From: Bacteroidota bacterium
GTDB lineage: Bacteria > Bacteroidota > Ignavibacteria > Kapaibacteriales > UBA961
Length of the DNA stretch: 64,000 bases
Direction: 5' to 3'
Assembly: GCA_018266765.1 (NCBI GenBank)
Contig: JAFDZU010000001.1
Span: forward strand, 1-64,000
A program made the translations under genes and the position numbers. The notes beneath the pieces were generated by a model. That model saw only the letters and a list, made by a program, of their open reading frames with translations. It was not told where the DNA came from and made no database searches. Each line of letters begins with the position of its first letter. The first letter of the stretch is position 1. Positions 1 through 7,682 of this stretch are shown here, in pieces.

Positions 1-339
1 TATCCTAAAATTCATGTTTCAACTGCAAAAGCATATTCATCTGTTATTCCGAATGAACAGCAAACTGATTATGCATCAATATTCAACAAAAAAAAGTTAA
101 CAACAGAACTATTAAAAAACAATATCCGTAATGATTTTGAAGTTTCGGTTTTTGCACAATATCCTTTGCTTGCTGAAATAAAACAAACTCTCTTGGAATG
201 TGGTGCTCTCTTTTCGTTAATGAGTGGAAGTGGTTCGAGTATTTTCGGATTGTTTTCCGACGAAAACATTGCTTTTTCAGCTGCAACTAAACTTTCACGG
301 TATCAAGCGTTCGTTTGCCGACAGCATACTTTCAAGTAA
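1..339 (+). CDS. ispE: 4-diphosphocytidyl-2-C-methyl-D-erythritol kinase, C-terminal part (partial)
   Basis: Open from the first base of the window to a TAA at 337-339, giving 112 residues with no start inside the window. The segment MSGSGSSIFG is the third conserved GHMP-kinase motif (glycine/serine-rich, ATP/substrate site). The surrounding helix (LLECGALFSL before it, AATKLSRYQAFVC after it) matches the C-terminal GHMP domain of IspE. IspE phosphorylates CDP-methylerythritol in the non-mevalonate isoprenoid pathway, in the cytoplasm. Other GHMP kinases such as homoserine kinase share this motif, so the specific name rests on overall resemblance of a fragment. glgA starts 31 bases downstream on the same strand. 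Confidence 0.72.
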   Translation, partial: YPKIHVSTAKAYSSVIPNEQQTDYASIFNKKKLTTELLKNNIRNDFEVSVFAQYPLLAEIKQTLLECGALFSLMSGSGSSIFGLFSDENIAFSAATKLSRYQAFVCRQHTFK

Positions 340-370
340 TTTATAAAACATATTATCATACTCATTGCTT

Positions 371-1843
371 ATGAATATTTTGCTCCTTTCTGCTGAAGTA
401 ACCCCATTTGCAAAAGCCGGCGGACTTGGTGATGTTGCCGCTTCCCTTCCTAAAGCATGGGAAGAATTAGGTCACACTCCTATCGTGTTTGTTCCTAAAT
501 ACGGACATATCGATACTCGAAAATACGAGATTGTCCCAACTGATGTTATTTTTTCAGTTCCCATGGGAACATGGCAAGAATATGGTCGTCTTTGGCGTGG
601 AACTCTGCCGAATTCAACTGTTCCTGTTTATTTCATTCAAAATCAAGATTATTTCGACCGTGATGGTATTTATGGAAATCCCGATGGATTTACCGATAAC
701 GATCGTCGTTTTTTATTTTTTACAAGAGCAGTATTCGAAGCGGCAAAGGCATTACAATTTAAACCAGATGTCATTCATGCACACGACAACCACACTGCTT
801 TTGCAATGGCATTTCTCAAAGCCCAATATCGATTCGACCCATATTTCCATCAAACTGCCGGAGTGTTCACTATTCATAACATGGCATATCAAGGACTGTA
901 TGACCCCAAAAGAACTATGGAATTCACCGGATTTGGAATGAAAAGTTTTTATAAAGGAAGTTGGTTCGAACAACATGGAATAGTTAATTCAATGAGAACA
1001 GGAATCATGTTTGCCGATAAAATCACAACCGTAAGTCCGACTTATGCTCAAGAAATTCGATGGGCTAAATTCGGTGAAGGACTTCAAAACACACTCAATG
1101 AACGCTCAGGGGATTTGATTGGAGTATTGAATGGCGTGGATTATACAGAATGGGATCCCGAATTAGATTCAACTATTTATACTAATTATACAAAAGAAAC
1201 ACTCGAACTTAAAGAAGTTAACAAAACAAGATTTCTGATGGATTGCGGGTTGCCGGAAAGAGAAGCGAAACAAACTATTCCACTTGTGGGAATGGTGACA
1301 CGGCTAACAGACCAAAAAGGAATAGAACTATTAGAGCAAACTATCGAGAATTTCCTTAGTTATGGTATGATGAGATTCTGTATCATTGGAAGTGGTGAAC
1401 GAAAATATGAAGACTTCCTGCGATATTTAGCAAGGAAATTCCCTCGCCGAGCGTTGATTCAAATCGGATATAATACCAATCAATCTCATAAGATTATTGC
1501 CGCATCGGATTTTCTGGTCGTTCCGTCGCGTTTTGAACCCTGCGGACTTACGCAAATGTATGCTTTGAAATACGGAACAATCCCGATTGTTCGTTCTACA
1601 GGAGGACTTGCTGACACCGTCCAAGAATTTAACCCGAATGATATGACCGGAAACGGATTTTTATTTAGTGCGTTCCAACGGAGAGACTTTTCGGCTGCAA
1701 TTCGTCGAGCTTTATCCGTTTATGGAGTTCAACCGTATTGGAATACCATTCGCACAAGTGCTATGGAAAACGATTATTCTGCTCTGCGTTCGGGAAAGAG
1801 ATATATCGAAGTGTTTACGTGGGCGCGGGAAGCTATGCGCTAA
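371..1843 (+). CDS. glgA: Glycogen (starch) synthase, ADP-glucose type
   Basis: A 490-residue GT5 glycogen synthase that transfers glucose from ADP-glucose to alpha-1,4-glucan ends. The N-terminal ADP-glucose loop reads KAGGLGDVAASLPKAW (KTGGL-type motif), followed by the HAHDNHTA segment. The C-terminal GT-B half carries VPSRFEPCGLTQMYALKYG and the RSTGGLADTV nucleotide-sugar loop. Length is normal for bacterial GlgA (about 480). An in-frame TTG lies six bases upstream, but the ATG at 371 puts MNILLLSAEV at the N-terminus as in the family, so I chose it. No branching enzyme or GlgC is adjacent; a GH57 glucan-active enzyme lies at 32555-34540. Confidence 0.95.
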   Translation: MNILLLSAEVTPFAKAGGLGDVAASLPKAWEELGHTPIVFVPKYGHIDTRKYEIVPTDVIFSVPMGTWQEYGRLWRGTLPNSTVPVYFIQNQDYFDRDGIYGNPDGFTDNDRRFLFFTRAVFEAAKALQFKPDVIHAHDNHTAFAMAFLKAQYRFDPYFHQTAGVFTIHNMAYQGLYDPKRTMEFTGFGMKSFYKGSWFEQHGIVNSMRTGIMFADKITTVSPTYAQEIRWAKFGEGLQNTLNERSGDLIGVLNGVDYTEWDPELDSTIYTNYTKETLELKEVNKTRFLMDCGLPEREAKQTIPLVGMVTRLTDQKGIELLEQTIENFLSYGMMRFCIIGSGERKYEDFLRYLARKFPRRALIQIGYNTNQSHKIIAASDFLVVPSRFEPCGLTQMYALKYGTIPIVRSTGGLADTVQEFNPNDMTGNGFLFSAFQRRDFSAAIRRALSVYGVQPYWNTIRTSAMENDYSALRSGKRYIEVFTWAREAMR

Positions 1844-1871
1844 TAGTAGTCAATGTTGTATTTTTGTACCA

Positions 1872-2201
1872 ATGAATTTTATTAATACTATGCCGGTTGA
1901 TATGACGCACTTTTTTGAAATGAATTCCCCGATGGAATTTGAAGAGCATGATATTTTGGAGCTTACTGATGTTGCTTTAGCAGCAAGAGTTGTTTTATTC
2001 AATGATGAAATTCATACCTACGACGAAGTTACCTCGCAAATACGAAAAGCTACCAACTGTTCATTACATCAAGCAGAAATACTGACTATCGAAGTGGATA
2101 CGATGGGAAAAGCGGTGGTGTTCACGGGTGATATGCCTTCGTGCTTGAAGGTGAGTACCATTCTCGAAGAAATAGAACTCCACACGCAAATAGAATGTTA
2201 G
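1872..2201 (+). CDS. clpS: ClpS-family protease adaptor
   Basis: About 109 residues if the ATG at 1872 is used; ATGs at 1890, 1902 and 1920 are also possible. The core (ARVVLFNDEIHTYDEV, then KAVVFTGDMPSCLKV) matches the ClpS fold, which docks on ClpA/ClpC and delivers N-degron substrates. It sits 28 bases after glgA and is probably read from the same transcript. The acidic NDE of the substrate pocket is present. The position usually held by the N-degron-binding His (E. coli H66, in VHxxG) is Asp here (VDTMG, codon 2097-2099). This could be a ClpS paralogue with altered or no N-degron binding. Family call is good; function as a true N-recognin is uncertain. Confidence 0.75.
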   Translation: MNFINTMPVDMTHFFEMNSPMEFEEHDILELTDVALAARVVLFNDEIHTYDEVTSQIRKATNCSLHQAEILTIEVDTMGKAVVFTGDMPSCLKVSTILEEIELHTQIEC

Positions 2202-2272
2202 ATGATGTTGAATTATACTAAACGAAGTTTTTAAACATACATTAAGTAAACAGATACATACAGAGAATATTC

Positions 2273-2309
2273 AAAAGGCGCATTCATATTGTGTGGACGC
2301 GCTTTTTTC
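2273..2309 (+). terminator. Weak intrinsic terminator after clpS
   Basis: GCGC at 2278-2281 pairs with GCGC at 2299-2302 across a 17-base loop. The stem extends as AAAA/TTTT around a bulged G and is followed by a T run (2303-2308). The core is short and the loop long, so strength is doubtful. Its placement behind the glgA-clpS unit is sensible. Confidence 0.4.
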
Positions 2310-2453
2310 TTGCTGTTGTTTTCGGGGAATATTTGTAGATTCGCTGAAAGAAAAAAGGGAAAGTGAAATTTCACGTCAAGGTGGTTATTATAAACGACTT
2401 TTAAACAATATTTCAAAGAAAATCCCTAACAGACCAGACGGAGAATAGAACGA

Positions 2454-2593
2454 TCCTAACGGAGCTTGGTTTGGTTTTGGCTGTTCACGTTCCTACAAAC
2501 AGCTTGCTCCTAACGGAGCATTTATAATTCCGTTGGAATGTTCTGTTTATAGCACAGCGGGCAAAGAGTCAACGATTTAATTCCGTAGGAATG
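2454..2593. repeat. Cluster of mini-palindromes
   Basis: Two copies of TCCTAACGGAGC (2454-2465 and 2508-2519) occur here; the second, with its flank, forms GCTCC-TAAC-GGAGC. Two copies of ATTCC-GTN-GGAAT follow (2527-2539 with GTT, 2580-2592 with GTA). Each is a five-base inverted repeat with a three- or four-base centre. Similar 'ccgtaggaat' repeats are, from memory, common in the intergenic DNA of FCB-group genomes; that is recollection, not a search result. Confidence 0.6.
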
Positions 2594-2722
2594 ACCAGTT
2601 TGTAACCGTTGAAAAATACCGAGATAAACTCTTCCGTTGTAAAGTTTCATTACCTATCTGATAAATTCACACTTTCAACTGATAATATAAAGGTTGTATG
2701 CCCGAAAAAGTTGGAAATTGAC

Positions 2723-2730
2723 TAAATTTG
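2723..2730 (+). promoter_or_regulatory. Candidate -7 box (TAAATTTG) upstream of kbl
   Basis: TAAATTTG fits the Bacteroidota sigma-70 -7 consensus TAnnTTTG and lies 91 bases before the kbl ATG. No clear TTG-type -33 box sits at the usual spacing. AT-rich DNA gives this octamer by chance fairly often. Confidence 0.3.
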
Positions 2731-2821
2731 TAAGCAAATAAGCTATTAGTCAGCAATTCTCGACGGTAATTCAATACATTACCATTATCTTCAAATCTCA
2801 AATTCCCAAAGGATACAACTT

Positions 2822-4021
2822 ATGTACGGTGCATTCCAACAACATCTCCAACAAGAATTAACTTCAATTCGTGAAAGCGGGCTTTATAAAACAGAGCGCG
2901 TGATTACTTCTCCTCAAGGGCCGGAAATTTCAGTCGAAGGAATTAATGGCAAAGCATTAAATTTCTGTGCAAATAACTATTTAGGTCTTTCTTCTCATCC
3001 AAAAGTCATTGCTTCTGCTAAAAATGCTCTTGATTCGCATGGATATGGAATGTCGAGTGTGCGGTTTATTTGTGGAACACAAGATATTCACAAAACCCTC
3101 GAACGTAAAATTGCCGATTTCTGCCATACGGACGATTCTATATTGTATGCCGCTTGCTTTGATGCCAATGGTGGAGTTTTCGAGCCGCTTCTTGGTGAAT
3201 TAGATGCCATTATATCGGATGAATTAAATCATGCTTCGATTATTGACGGAGTTCGTCTCTGTAAAGCAAAGCGTTATCGTTATAAATGTTCGGATATGGC
3301 AGACCTCGAAGAGAAACTCCAAGCGGCACAAGCTGACGGAGCCCGATTTATTATGATAGCCACCGACGCAGTATTTTCAATGGATGGTACAATCGCTCCA
3401 CTTGATAAAATATGCGATTTGGCTGATAAATACAATGCTCTTGTAATGGTTGATGAATGCCATTCGATGGGGTTTATGGGCAAAAATGGGCGTGGGGTAA
3501 TTGAACATTGCGGAGTGCTTGGTCGAGTTGATATTATTACCGGAACACTTGGTAAAGCTCTTGGCGGCGGAATAGGTGGATTTACAACCGGTAGGAAAGA
3601 AATCATCGAGTTATTGCGTCAGCGTTCACGGCCATATTTATTTAGTAATTCACTTCCACCTTCTGTTGTTGGCGCATCAATTACCATTTTTGATGTATTA
3701 ACGGAAACGACAGAGCTTCGTGACCAATTAGAGGAAAACACACTATACTTTCGTGAGAAAATGACTGCGCTTGGTTTTGATATTAAACCGGGAACTCATC
3801 CGATAACACCGATAATGCTGTATGATGCTGTCCTTGCACAACAATTCGCTCAGAAATTACTTGCTGAAGGAATTTATGTTATTGGATTTTTCTATCCTGT
3901 TGTTCCTAAAGGGTTAGCTCGAATTCGCGTTCAGATTTCAGCGGCTCATACTCGTGAACATTTAGACAATGCAATTGCGGCATTTGGGAAAATCGGAAAA
4001 GAATTAGGAGTAATTAAGTAG
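2822..4021 (+). CDS. kbl: Glycine C-acetyltransferase (2-amino-3-ketobutyrate CoA ligase)
   Basis: A 399-residue PLP enzyme of the alpha-oxoamine synthase family, near-identical in length to E. coli Kbl (398). It cleaves 2-amino-3-ketobutyrate with CoA to glycine and acetyl-CoA, the second step of threonine breakdown. Diagnostic Kbl stretches are [27 protein letters not shown]-like AACFDANGG, the PLP lysine in [10 protein letters not shown], and [10 protein letters not shown] near the C-terminus. These separate it from serine palmitoyltransferase and BioF. No tdh (threonine dehydrogenase) is adjacent. The dehydrogenase at 4067 follows after 45 bases on the same strand. Confidence 0.94.
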   Translation: MYGAFQQHLQQELTSIRESGLYKTERVITSPQGPEISVEGINGKALNFCANNYLGLSSHPKVIASAKNALDSHGYGMSSVRFICGTQDIHKTLERKIADFCHTDDSILYAACFDANGGVFEPLLGELDAIISDELNHASIIDGVRLCKAKRYRYKCSDMADLEEKLQAAQADGARFIMIATDAVFSMDGTIAPLDKICDLADKYNALVMVDECHSMGFMGKNGRGVIEHCGVLGRVDIITGTLGKALGGGIGGFTTGRKEIIELLRQRSRPYLFSNSLPPSVVGASITIFDVLTETTELRDQLEENTLYFREKMTALGFDIKPGTHPITPIMLYDAVLAQQFAQKLLAEGIYVIGFFYPVVPKGLARIRVQISAAHTREHLDNAIAAFGKIGKELGVIK

Positions 4022-4066
4022 ATTTCCGATTATACTTTTTAATTTAAAAATAATAAATTGACTACT

Positions 4067-4918
4067 ATGAACATTTCAATTTGCGGAGCAGGAACAATGG
4101 GGCGAGGAATAGCAATCGCCTGTTTACAAGCCGGACATTCAGTTGTTGTATTCGACCTTAGCGAACTTGCAATATCCAAATCAAAGGATTATATCATAGC
4201 TCAAATGAATAAATCTGTTGAAAAGAAGAAAATAACACAAGAAGATGCTGATACTTACCTAAAAAACATCTCTTATTCTACCATAATAAATGATGTGGCA
4301 GTTTGTGAAATAATTATAGAAGCTATTCTTGAAAAACCGGAAGCTAAATTTGAATTATTTTCATCAATAGAGAATTCCGGCTTGGCAGACACTGCAATTT
4401 TAGCAACGAACACTTCTTCCCTTTCGGTCAATTTACTTAGCTCTAAACTTCGCAATCCACAAAATTTTGTTGGTCTTCACTTCTTCAATCCTGCTAATTT
4501 GATGAAATTAGTCGAGATTGTCCGTTCACGACAAACTTCAGATGAAACTATCACTCGTTGTGTAAAATTTATTAAAGATCTTGGTAAAACTTCGGTTATT
4601 GCCAAAGATGTTCCGGGATTTATTGTCAATCGAGTAGCAAGAAATTATTATAATGAGGCAATGAAAATTGCAACCGAGAATGCCTCTGAACCTGAACAAA
4701 TAGATATAATAATGAAATCACTCGGGTTTAAAATGGGACCGTTTGAATTGATGGATTTAATTGGAAATGATGTGAATCTCGAAGTAACAAAATCTGTCTA
4801 TGAACAATATTTCCATGAAGCTCGCTTTACACCATCTACGATGCAACAAGAAATAGTAAATGCTGGAATGTATGGACGAAAAACCGGAAAAGGATTTCAT
4901 AAATACGAAGAAAAATAG
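4067..4918 (+). CDS. 3-hydroxybutyryl-CoA / 3-hydroxyacyl-CoA dehydrogenase
   Basis: 283 residues in the standard two-domain architecture. An N-terminal Rossmann fold has GAGTMGRG near residue 7, and a C-terminal helical domain begins with PGFIVNRV. The catalytic His lies in HFFNPANLMKL. It oxidises (S)-3-hydroxyacyl-CoA to the 3-keto form with NAD(P), in beta-oxidation or butyrate metabolism; PaaH/Hbd is the closest class. The ATG at 4067 starts the protein right before the beta-strand MNISICGAG; a TTG nine bases earlier is less likely. Only three bases separate its stop from the next gene, so the two are probably co-transcribed. Confidence 0.88.
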   Translation: MNISICGAGTMGRGIAIACLQAGHSVVVFDLSELAISKSKDYIIAQMNKSVEKKKITQEDADTYLKNISYSTIINDVAVCEIIIEAILEKPEAKFELFSSIENSGLADTAILATNTSSLSVNLLSSKLRNPQNFVGLHFFNPANLMKLVEIVRSRQTSDETITRCVKFIKDLGKTSVIAKDVPGFIVNRVARNYYNEAMKIATENASEPEQIDIIMKSLGFKMGPFELMDLIGNDVNLEVTKSVYEQYFHEARFTPSTMQQEIVNAGMYGRKTGKGFHKYEEK

Positions 4919-4921
4919 AAC

Positions 4922-6595
4922 ATGATTGTTTGTTTGTTTCGAAGTGTATTAATTTGTTTTTGTATTATATTTTGGTTTGTTCCGGTTCATGGGCAGACCT
5001 TTCAAAGTGATTCCCTTAGACATGATTCATTACCACCTCTTAGTGTTTCTCGTCCAATTTCTATCCGTGACACTTTACCAAAACGGGTTTATGAGAAACA
5101 AACACTTTATCCTAACGGACTGTTAGAATTTAGCGGACTGTTTCTAACGACCAAATATTTCGGAGAATTTACTGATAATAACATTGGTTTAGTGTACGGT
5201 ATATCTACTCGATACTTGATGTCGTTCTTACCTGAAATCGGAATTGGTGCTCGTTTAACAACGGGATATTTAAAATATGACCGCCGATACAAAGAAAGAT
5301 TTGGAGATGATTGGAAACGTCAATATCCGGCATCAGACTTCCCTACTGCACTTACAACCGGTATTATCAGAAAAACAAAACTAACTGCATTTGAACCGTT
5401 ATTTTTTCTGAATTTATTCCCAAGACAACGATTAAATTATTATTTATTTGCAGGTTATAGTGTTCTGCTTTTCACTCCACAAGATATTGATGAAGACCCT
5501 CTCGACGGTGTTGGAAGTCGGCTTCATTATAAAACTTATAAAGATGAAGACGGAGCTTCATTTCATCTTATCGGAGGTTTTGGGATTGATTATTATATTT
5601 CACGGAAAGTATCAATTGGACTACAAGCGGCATATCGAAATATCAAAACAGACATTTTAGACGGATATGCTCAGATTGATGCTAGTGGATCGGCTACAAA
5701 TCCAGATGCGTATGCTGAATTTGGATTGAAACTATCCTATTATTTTTTTGGAAGTTCTGATACTGACGGTGATGGAATATCTGATTTGGATGAAGAAAAA
5801 CTTGGAACAAATCCCTTCTCGGCAGATACAGACGGAGATGGAGTGTCTGATTTCGACGAGATTTACCTCTATAAAACAGATCCTTTTTCGATTGATTCTG
5901 ATAATGATGGTATTTCAGATTCGAAAGAACTTTTTGAATACAGAACTAATCCCCTTTTATCTGATACTGACAGTGATGGTTTATCCGATTCTGATGAGTT
6001 GTTTGTCTATAAAACTAATCCTCGGGTAATTGATAGTGATGGTGATACAATTTCAGATGCTGATGAAATTAAAAATGGAACTAATCCCCTCAATATTGAT
6101 ACTGACTCTGACACACTTCCCGACAACCTTGATAAATGTCCGGTTACTTTTGGGTTTAGAGAAAATGAAGGTTGTCCTATTCCACCATCTGCGTTAATTG
6201 TTCACGATACTATAATTCAAACAAAAGAAGTTATCCATGTTATCGAAAAAGGTCAATCGTACACTCCTTATGGTATTAATTTTAAAAGAGGAAAATCTGA
6301 AATTGAAGTTGAATCCGAACCTATTCTGGACGGAGTAGTTAAATGGTTACAAGATAATCCTACATTGACAGTAGAGGTTAGAGGACATACAGATTCGGAG
6401 GGAGCTGCAGAACTCAACTTAATTTTATCTCAAAATCGAGCGGAATCAGTCAGAAATTATTTGGTAAAAGAAGGTATTGACCCAACGAGATTAAGTGCAA
6501 AAGGATTCGGAAAGAACCAACCGGTAGCCGACAATAATACCCTTAAAGGAAAAGCACAAAACAGACGTATAGAGTTTTATGTAAAAAACAAGTAA
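4922..6595 (+). CDS. OmpA-family outer-membrane protein with thrombospondin type 3 repeats
   Basis: 557 residues. A signal peptide (about 1-25, ending VHGQ) leads to a porin-like beta-strand region to about residue 278. Five or six calcium-binding type 3 repeats follow (about 280-410, units such as DTDGDGISDLDE and DSDNDGISDSKE). The C-terminus is an OmpA peptidoglycan-binding domain (about 450-557) with RGHTDSEG and AQNRRIEFYV. It presumably anchors the outer membrane to the cell wall. Three bases separate it from the dehydrogenase upstream, and a strong hairpin terminator follows its stop. A second protein of the same design is encoded at 43419-44597. Confidence 0.9.
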   Translation: MIVCLFRSVLICFCIIFWFVPVHGQTFQSDSLRHDSLPPLSVSRPISIRDTLPKRVYEKQTLYPNGLLEFSGLFLTTKYFGEFTDNNIGLVYGISTRYLMSFLPEIGIGARLTTGYLKYDRRYKERFGDDWKRQYPASDFPTALTTGIIRKTKLTAFEPLFFLNLFPRQRLNYYLFAGYSVLLFTPQDIDEDPLDGVGSRLHYKTYKDEDGASFHLIGGFGIDYYISRKVSIGLQAAYRNIKTDILDGYAQIDASGSATNPDAYAEFGLKLSYYFFGSSDTDGDGISDLDEEKLGTNPFSADTDGDGVSDFDEIYLYKTDPFSIDSDNDGISDSKELFEYRTNPLLSDTDSDGLSDSDELFVYKTNPRVIDSDGDTISDADEIKNGTNPLNIDTDSDTLPDNLDKCPVTFGFRENEGCPIPPSALIVHDTIIQTKEVIHVIEKGQSYTPYGINFKRGKSEIEVESEPILDGVVKWLQDNPTLTVEVRGHTDSEGAAELNLILSQNRAESVRNYLVKEGIDPTRLSAKGFGKNQPVADNNTLKGKAQNRRIEFYVKNK

Positions 6596-6608
6596 ATTGC
6601 ATCTATAA

Positions 6609-6640
6609 TTCGGGAATTCTTCCCGAAAATCTTTTATTTT
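6609..6640 (+). terminator. Intrinsic terminator after the OmpA/TSP3 gene
   Basis: TTCGGGAA (6609-6616) and TTCCCGAA (6620-6627) form a perfect eight-base stem with a TTC loop, followed by a T-rich tract (CTTTTATTTTTTATTTTT). It lies 14 bases past the stop and just before the SPFH gene. Confidence 0.75.
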
Positions 6641-6659
6641 TTATTTTTCAGGAGATTTC

Positions 6660-7595
6660 ATGGAAGCGTTCTCGATTTTCCTTTTTTTCCTTGCTGTCAT
6701 TTTTTTCTTTTCTACGTTCAAAACGATAGCACAAGGACAAATTGGTGTTGTTACAACATTTGGCAAGTATCGCCGAATTATGATGCCGGGTCTGAATTTT
6801 AAATTACCGTTTATAGAAACGATTTATAAACGAATCTCAATCCAAAACCGCAGTGCTGAATTAGAATTTCAGGCAATTACGGGAGATCAAGCAACAGTTC
6901 AATTCAAAGCACTTCTTCTCTTTGCAGTTCTCGATCAACGCGAAGAAACTATCAAGAATGTTGCCTTTAAATTTTTGGACGAGAAGAATTTTATGCAAAC
7001 TCTTGTAAGAACAGTCGAAGGATCTGTACGAAGTTTTGTGGCTACTCAAAAGCAAGCAGATATTCTTGGATCTCGAAGTGAAATTGTTGACCATGTCAAA
7101 CATCAAATTGACCAAACTCTCGAGACATGGGGATATCATTTGATTGACATGCAAATGAATGACATTGCCTTCGATTCGGCAATTATGAAGTCGATGGCAC
7201 AAGTTGTTGCATCTAATAATCTTAAAGCTGCCGCTGAAAATGAAGGTCAAGCACTTTTAATTACAAAAACGAAACAAGCAGAAGCTGAAGGTCGTGCAAT
7301 TAAAATTGCCGCTGCCGCAGAAAAAGAAGCGGCACAATTACGTGGTCAAGGTATATCACTTTTCCGCGAAGAAGCAGCAAAAGGTATGAGTGAAGCTATC
7401 AAACAACTTCAAGGAAGCCATTTAGATGCATCGGTTATGTTATTTTCAATGTGGACAGAGACAATCCGTCACGTTGCCGAAAACGGTAAAGGAAATGTAA
7501 TTTTTCTCGATGGTTCCGTAGATGGAATGGAACATTCAATTAAGCGACTTATGTCAATGAATAATGGTAATTTATGGAAAGGTAGCCAAGAATAA
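6660..7595 (+). CDS. SPFH (Band 7/prohibitin-like) membrane protein
   Basis: 311 residues. A hydrophobic N-terminal anchor (about 1-22) is followed by an SPFH/Band 7 domain starting at QGQIGVVTTFGKYRRIMMPGL. A long Ala/Glu/Lys-rich coiled-coil (about 175-250, with repeated AEAEGRAIKIAAAAEKEAA-like heptads) completes it. Such proteins form oligomeric scaffolds at membrane microdomains or around proteases such as FtsH. The ATG at 6660 has GGAG five bases upstream. It lies behind the terminator of the previous gene and runs convergently into kgd, so it is probably its own unit. HflC/HflK or stomatin-class identity cannot be fixed from sequence alone. Confidence 0.87.
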   Translation: MEAFSIFLFFLAVIFFFSTFKTIAQGQIGVVTTFGKYRRIMMPGLNFKLPFIETIYKRISIQNRSAELEFQAITGDQATVQFKALLLFAVLDQREETIKNVAFKFLDEKNFMQTLVRTVEGSVRSFVATQKQADILGSRSEIVDHVKHQIDQTLETWGYHLIDMQMNDIAFDSAIMKSMAQVVASNNLKAAAENEGQALLITKTKQAEAEGRAIKIAAAAEKEAAQLRGQGISLFREEAAKGMSEAIKQLQGSHLDASVMLFSMWTETIRHVAENGKGNVIFLDGSVDGMEHSIKRLMSMNNGNLWKGSQE

Positions 7596-7619
7596 TATCA
7601 TTGACATTTTCAACAAAAC

Positions 7620-7661
7620 AAAGGACTTTCTTTTGTCAATACGACAAACCGAAAGTCCTTT
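7620..7661. terminator. Bidirectional terminator between SPFH gene and kgd
   Basis: AAAGGACTTTC (7620-7630) pairs perfectly with GAAAGTCCTTT (7651-7661). The 20-base loop itself contains TTTGTC/GACAAA, which lengthens the hairpin. T-rich flanks on both strands suit two convergent genes. Confidence 0.85.
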
Positions 7662-7682
7662 TGTTTATTAATTCTAATGTAA

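Larger units (their letters stand above)
2202..2821. other. 620-base gene-free interval between clpS and kbl
   Basis: No credible gene is seen on either strand; a 61-codon minus-strand frame at 2231-2416 has no recognisable features. The interval holds a weak terminator-like hairpin near 2273-2309, four mini-palindromes between 2454 and 2593, and a TAAATTTG promoter-like box at 2723-2730. I see nothing interpretable in 2310-2450 or 2600-2700. Confidence 0.6.

Noticed and set aside
489-941. A 150-codon frame inside glgA
   Set aside because: Overlaps the well-supported glgA reading frame in another phase and has no recognisable domain.
1668-1871. N-terminal extension of the ClpS-like frame into glgA
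   Set aside because: The extra 68 codons lie wholly in glgA; only the part from about 1872 on resembles ClpS.
2231-2416. A 61-codon minus-strand frame in the clpS-kbl gap
   Set aside because: No motif, atypical composition and overlaps a terminator-like hairpin; probably chance.
6861-7250. A 129-codon minus-strand frame inside the SPFH gene
   Set aside because: Antisense shadow of a coherent plus-strand protein.
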